Shown one piece after another: positions 58,560-64,000 of a DNA stretch of 64,000 nt (the stretch's first letter is position 1; every line of letters begins with the position of its first letter). This DNA comes from Watersipora subatra. Its lineage: Eukaryota > Bryozoa > Gymnolaemata > Cheilostomatida > Watersiporidae. The position numbers were made by a program, and so were the translations under genes. The stretch covers positions 65,423,981-65,487,980 of the forward strand of contig NC_088715.1 of assembly GCF_963576615.1 (NCBI RefSeq). The letters are read 5' to 3'. The notes under the pieces are model-generated. The model was not told the origin of the DNA. It searched no databases and was given only the letters and a program-made list of their open reading frames with translations.

Positions 58560-59400
58560 CACGTTGAACCAAGTAAATCTACAAACATTAGACAAAAAGA
58601 GTCACTTTGCAACAAAAACTTTTCTTTTTGAAAACATAAGAAATCCTATTAAAAAATTAAACCTAAGATAGGCAATTGAGTCTGTGTCTTTGCAGAAAAT
58701 TTAATATCTAGATTTTTAAGAACAGTTTATAATGACTGTATGAGTGGTACAGAGGTTCATTACAAACATACAAATCTTGATCAGACAATAACAAAAGCTT
58801 GGAACGAGCCAGGATATTCCCTGCAGTGAAAAAATGTATTCAGAGCCAAATGGACCTACATTTCAACAAAACCGTAGCAAAGTTTGTGCGAGTAAGGTGC
58901 AGCTGAACGACACACCAATAGAATGAGCACATTTGAGGCAAGCTAAAATAATGGCAACACCATTCAGAGGGCTACAGAGAGAAGACAACTTCTTGTTAAA
59001 TTTTATATTTGCGTGAAGGAAGAATCTTTTTCTAGCACAATCCACAAGATACAAGTGCAGGTGATTAGTGTAACTCTACAACAACCGTTCAAATGTATAA
59101 TTTGACGTAAACTTTTTTCGTTTTTCGTGGAATCTGCTGTGACCTGACATCATCTTTATCTGCCATGTTGAACAACCTTAAAGAAGTAGCATGGTGACTC
59201 GATGGGGAAAATGTGTGAGAATGTCGACCAACAGAAGCAATTTTATATCTCATTCATGCACCAGCTAATTATTGGCACTGACACTGCAATTCATGTCAGT
59301 CTTTGGCCAAAAAATGACAGCATTATGTCACAGACTGGAGCTCGATTCGTGAGTGTTTTTTCTCAAAAACTGGTTCATGTTCATCTAATATAACGATCGT
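58560..59400. other. Gene-free stretch upstream of TAF9
   Basis: Expected to contain the TAF9 promoter; no TATA box or other gene was recognised. Confidence 0.4.
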
Positions 59401-59409
59401 GAAAAACTA

Positions 59410-60980
59410 CATATCATGATTATATACATTATATTACATATCATGATTATATACATTATATTGCATATCATGATTATATACATTATATTACATATCCTGA
59501 TTATATACATTATATTACATATCATGATTATATACATTATATTACATATTATGATTATATACATTATATTACATATTATGATTATATACATTATAATACA
59601 TATCATGATTATATACATTATATTACATATTATGATTATATACATTATATTACATATCATGATTATATACATTATATTACATATCATGATTATATACATT
59701 ATATTACATATCATGATTATATACATTATATTACATATCATGATTATATACATTATAATACATATCATGATTATATACATTATATTACATATTATGATTA
59801 TATACATTATATTACATATCATGATTATATACATTATAATACATATCATGATTATATACATTATATTACATATTATAATTATATACATTATATTACATAT
59901 CATGATTATATACATTATATTACATATCATGATTATATACATTATATTACATATTATGATTATATACATTATAATACATATCATGATTATATACATTATA
60001 TTACATATTATGATTATATACATTATATTACATATCATGATTATATACATTATATTACATATCATGATTATATACATTATATTACATATTATGATTATAT
60101 ACATTATATTACATATTATGATTATATACATTATATTACATATCATGATTATATACATTATATTACATATTATGATTATATACATTATATTACATATCAT
60201 GATTATATACATTATATTACATATCATGATTATATACATTATATTACATATTATGATTATATACATTATATTACATATCATGATTATATACATTATATTA
60301 CATATCATGATTATATACATTATATTACATATCATGATTATATACATTATATTACATATCATGATTATATACATTATATTACATATCATGATTATATACA
60401 TTATATTACATATCATGATTATATACATTATATTACATATCATGATTATATACATTATATTACATATTATGATTATATACATTATAATACATATCATGAT
60501 TATATACATTATATTACATATCATGATTATATACATTATATTACATATTATGATTATATACATTATAATACATATCATGATTATATACATTATATTACAT
60601 ATCATGATTATATACATTATATTACATATCATGATTATATACATTATATTACATATCATGATTATATACATTATAATACATATCATGATTATATACATTA
60701 TATTACATATTATGATTATATACATTATATTACATATCATGATTATATACATTATATTACATATCATGATTATATACATTATATTACATATTATGATTAT
60801 ATACATTATAATACATATCATGATTATATACATTATATTACATATTATGATTATATACATTATATTACATATCATGATTATATACATTATATTACATATC
60901 ATGATTATATACATTATATTACATATTATGATTATATACATTATATTACATATCATGATTATATACATTATATTACATAT
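59410..60980. repeat. 27-bp AT-rich minisatellite, about 58 units
   Basis: Unit ATGATTATATACATTATATT plus ACATATC, with C/T and T/A variants. 27 is a multiple of 3, so one frame on each strand stays open for about 527 codons (IIYIILHIM and its antisense counterpart). Both are artefacts. Confidence 0.97.
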
Positions 60981-60985
60981 AAAAG

Positions 60986-61040
60986 TGAATGCTTGGCGTT
61001 GAGCGAGTTATAAAAAAGCTTTTGCACAGAAAATTAACTT
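60986..61040 (-). mobile_element. Helitron-like end, strongly decayed
   Basis: The reverse complement reads TTTTCTGTGCAAAAGCTTTT followed by TATAACTCGCTCAACGCCAAGC, aligned to 19832-19875. It abuts the 27-bp array. Confidence 0.35.
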
Positions 61041-61319
61041 TAATCAACATATGCAACATCTACCATTCTAACTTTAATCAACATATGCAACATCTACCAT
61101 TCTAACTTTTAAATCAAGGTGTTACATAGTTTATATGTGTGCACTGTGTTTATTTCTGTGTAATTCATACTGTACCGGCTGCAGTGCCCGCTACAGCTCT
61201 ATACTGATTGCAATGGTCCTGCTGCCCATGTGAGTTTAAAAATTTCTCTTCAGGCCACAATTCTAGCACAATCCTAGTTGAATCATATAGCGTGAAGTCG
61301 TGAAATATTGGCATGTGTA

Positions 61320-61470
61320 ATGAGTATGTGCACAATTTATTCCATAGTATAGCCAGTTGCAGAGCGTAATGTATTAGATAAATACTTGTCTGCAGAACTA
61401 AGGGTTCAAAGTTCAAACCCAGCACTAAGTTGATTTTTCACTGCTAGATTTTAATCGCTATAATTGGATA
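61320..61470 (+). repeat. tRNA-derived SINE-like copy
   Basis: Shares ATTCCATAGTAT and a TTTTAATCGCTATAATTGGA tail with the 16505 copy. Box B-like GGTTCAAAGTTCAAACCC. Confidence 0.42.
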
Positions 61471-62700
61471 TATGATGTACAAAAAGGCAAAACAACACTG
61501 AGATTTTTATTTATAAATAAATTCCTAAATTATTTTTAAAATTTAAGCAGTACTTACTATGTATGTACGTAGTACTTACTATCTAAGTACAATTTTCATC
61601 ACCAAGGAGCCAGCATGACAAGCATGAGTATAATTACGTATATTACTGCAAGCTAAAATTTTGGCTGCGAAATAAAACTGAAAGCCCAAAGTGGATGAAA
61701 GAGATATGTTCTGTAGTGTTGTAACCGATTAATGTGAAAATATTTACAAACAAAGTAAAAAAAAATGTTAACATTCTCGGTGATACTAGGCCATAATCTA
61801 CAAAAAAAAGAAATGCGCATTTAGCTCATTTCTAGAAGACATTATGAGCTTTCATCTTAAAATTAGCAGAGAAAACATGGCTTGAACATGGAAAGCTCAT
61901 AGCCCCACAATAAAATGTTGAACAAGGTATACATTACTACTCATCCCATAACACGAAAGAGTCTCAATGTCAACATGACAGTATGACAATATAACTAACA
62001 TATAATACCTAACATACCCTACCTAACTAGCCTAACCTGGCTTTATCCATGGTGTATTTTAGTGTTTCTGCTCATAAGAGATATGAGCAGTGTGTTTGTA
62101 TTTTTCATAACCAATCAGTGTGTTTGTATTTTTCATGTTTCCAATGTAACCCATGATGACGTGCTTCGTCTACGATGCTACGCTTACTGACTCACTATAT
62201 CAGATATCATACGAAATCAACCATACATTTTGTATTTTCCGTTTTAGTCGAGACACGGCGCCTTTGATGTTCATGAACTATTTTTACCCTACCAAAAAGT
62301 TGCAACAATCTGACTACTTGTAACAATAACAGCTGATGACACCTGCTGATACTTAGAGCTCCTTGATGATGATACAAAGTTCTCAAAGATAATTTCTACT
62401 TTAAAACAAAACCTTAATCTAATTTGCTGATGATACAGACAGCTGCAGATATCCATCAACCAGTATGAATACTGCTAAGCTGATAGAAGACGACTCAATA
62501 CTAACACTAGTACACTTTACTTCAACAGCAACAACGACCAACAATTAAGGTGAACCTCTACTATTGAAATACGACACAGTGGCAGTGTGACAAGTGACTC
62601 ACACCTGTCCTACCACTAACTGAAGATTCCTGACATTTTGTTTAACTCAGATCTACTACTAGTCCAGACTTAGTTTCATATAACGGTTTCTAACCGCAGC
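61471..62700. other. Gene-free stretch before the retroelement
   Basis: AT-rich. It could include a long terminal repeat of the following element, but no second copy is in the window to define one. Confidence 0.35.
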
Positions 62701-62708
62701 CTGTTACT

Positions 62709-64000
62709 ATGGAAGAGTTGAAACAGCAATATGAACTATGCTTTGATGGTAATTTATCTGTAAACTGGAAGAAGTCTAGAAGAAACTTTTACAATTACTT
62801 GACTGCCATTGACTTTTTGTTGAAGGAGAAGTCTCCAACTAGTCCTGAACTTACTAAAAATGCTGCTATCGCAAGAAGGCAGATTGCAATGTTTTTACAT
62901 ACCGCTGGCGATTAAGCGATTATGGTGATGAAATAATCTTTCCATTTGATGCTCCAACAGGTAAAAGTAAAACTGTACTCAATGACGTTTTGGATATGCT
63001 TCAAAATTACTGTAATTCAAAGAAAAAGGCGCTCTACAAACGGTTTTGCATTCTAGAACATCAGTCTAACTGATGTCGAAAACTCAATTGTAAAAAAGAT
63101 TTGCTCTAAAGGTGTGAAGTGTGAATTTTGTGACAGGAAAGAAATGATGCTGTTGGGCAGGATTGTCTTAGGTCTCAGACCAACAGAGCCGAAAGAGAAG
63201 CTACTTCAAACAACGCAATAAATCTGACTGACGCTTATTAAATCAATTCGTGCTTTGGAAGTGATTATCACATGAATTTGATGGCACGTGACAAAGCTAC
63301 CACAAATTGTGGCAGCCAACAATAGTAATAGCCGAAAACAGAATCCTGCAGCGCAAGCAGCCGACAGGAATACATCACAGAACATACACTGCAAAATTTG
63401 TGGCTTTGAGCATATGCGAGGTCGATGTCCTGCACATAAAAAGACTTGTAAGGCCTGTGGAAGCAAGAGCCACTTTGAGAGGAAGTGTCTAGCCAAGTCT
63501 GTCCGCGCTGTTGAGACTGACTTTGATCAGCAAGAAATGAGAAATTATTCAAGTGTAGGAGAAGTTAGTGTTACAGTCTGGGGAAAGTGGCCTGATGCTA
63601 ATAAATCTAAACTAGAAGATGATATGAACAGTTTGTGTGAACCATTGAAAGCTTTTCTGCTGCTGCTGAGAACTCATTTCGACTGAGCAGGTCTTGGATG
63701 ATACCGGTCACTGTGAGTAACTTAACATGCTGTGCTGAAGCCCAATTCAAAGTAGATACTGGAGCTGAAAACAACACAACCACTCTAGCTATGGCAAACA
63801 AACTTAATGCTGACATTGTGACCTCTAACGTGAAACTCGTTAGGTACTGCAGGACACCCATAAACAATCTTACTTTGCTAACACAAAGGTATTGCTAACA
63901 CAAAAGAATGGATCTGGCCGCACTCTGAGGTTTGAAGTCGTAGACAATAATCTGATAACTGTCCTTGACCTCAATGCTTGTGAGCAACTGTCTATAATCA
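62709..64000 (+). mobile_element. Ty3/Gypsy-like LTR retrotransposon fragment, gag to protease, decayed
   Basis: A gag-like start at 62709 (MEELKQQYELCFDG) ends in a stop at 62915, where a shifted frame continues. A second block at 63288-63686 has two Cys/His knuckles, HCKICGFEHMRGRC and CKACGSKSHFERKC, as in Gypsy-type gag. A frame at 63698-63898 contains VDTGAE, the aspartic protease D[ST]GA motif. At least three frame breaks are needed to link them, so the copy is inactive. It runs off the right edge, where reverse transcriptase would be expected. Described as found; no repaired sequence is given. Confidence 0.7.

Noticed and set aside
59385-61002. Two overlapping frames of 527-528 codons on opposite strands
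   Set aside because: Pure 27-bp repeat translation.

Overview
The window is eukaryotic and almost certainly from an invertebrate animal. It is AT-rich, its genes have GT-AG introns, and AATAAA poly(A) signals are visible. It also carries a Penelope-type GIY-YIG endonuclease, several families of short DNA transposons and tRNA-derived SINEs. The gene set (K-dependent Na/Ca exchanger, TMEM272-like, SFT2D3-like, TAF9) fits a lophotrochozoan such as a mollusc. That placement is inference; nothing here fixes the species.

Layout. 0.5-1.9 kb: a MITE. 2.2-13.6 kb (+): the 3' six exons of an SLC24 (NCKX) exchanger, whose introns hold eight unrelated minisatellites and one TTAA MITE. 14.1-16.4 kb: an inverted MITE copy, then a Penelope-like GIY-YIG fragment inside inverted repeats. 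16.5-19.9 kb: SINEs, a 480-bp inverted duplication and a Helitron-like 3' end. 20.3-25.5 kb (-): two intronless paralogues with a possible double tubby/scramblase-like fold, each with a minisatellite directly upstream. 26.7-28.3 kb: a hAT-like repeat with a nested MITE. 30.2-37.3 kb: a large inverted duplication carrying two head-to-head copies of a four-exon gene for a small secreted Gly/Arg/Asn/Gln-rich protein; each copy is damaged at different places. 37.9-44.0 kb (+): a five-exon TMEM272-like gene, one of whose splice acceptors lies in the last unit of a minisatellite. 45.7-46.4 kb (-): an intronless SFT2D3-like gene. 46.5-50.9 kb: two opposed copies of a TA-target transposon with a spliced HIRAN-like gene, one nested in a TTAA MITE. 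53.7-58.5 kb (-): a complete five-exon TAF9 gene with two transposons in its last intron. 59.4-61.0 kb: a 1.6-kb AT-rich 27-bp array. 62.7-64 kb (+): a decayed Ty3/Gypsy-like gag-protease fragment cut by the window edge.

The host genes are unrelated housekeeping and membrane functions and form no pathway. The distinctive character is structural: by summing the listed spans, roughly a sixth of the window is minisatellite, every array has its own motif, and inverted duplications occur at many scales. Most long uninterrupted reading frames here are minisatellite translations, not genes. The real genes had to be assembled by hand from splice sites and phases, without any alignment, so exon borders are predictions.
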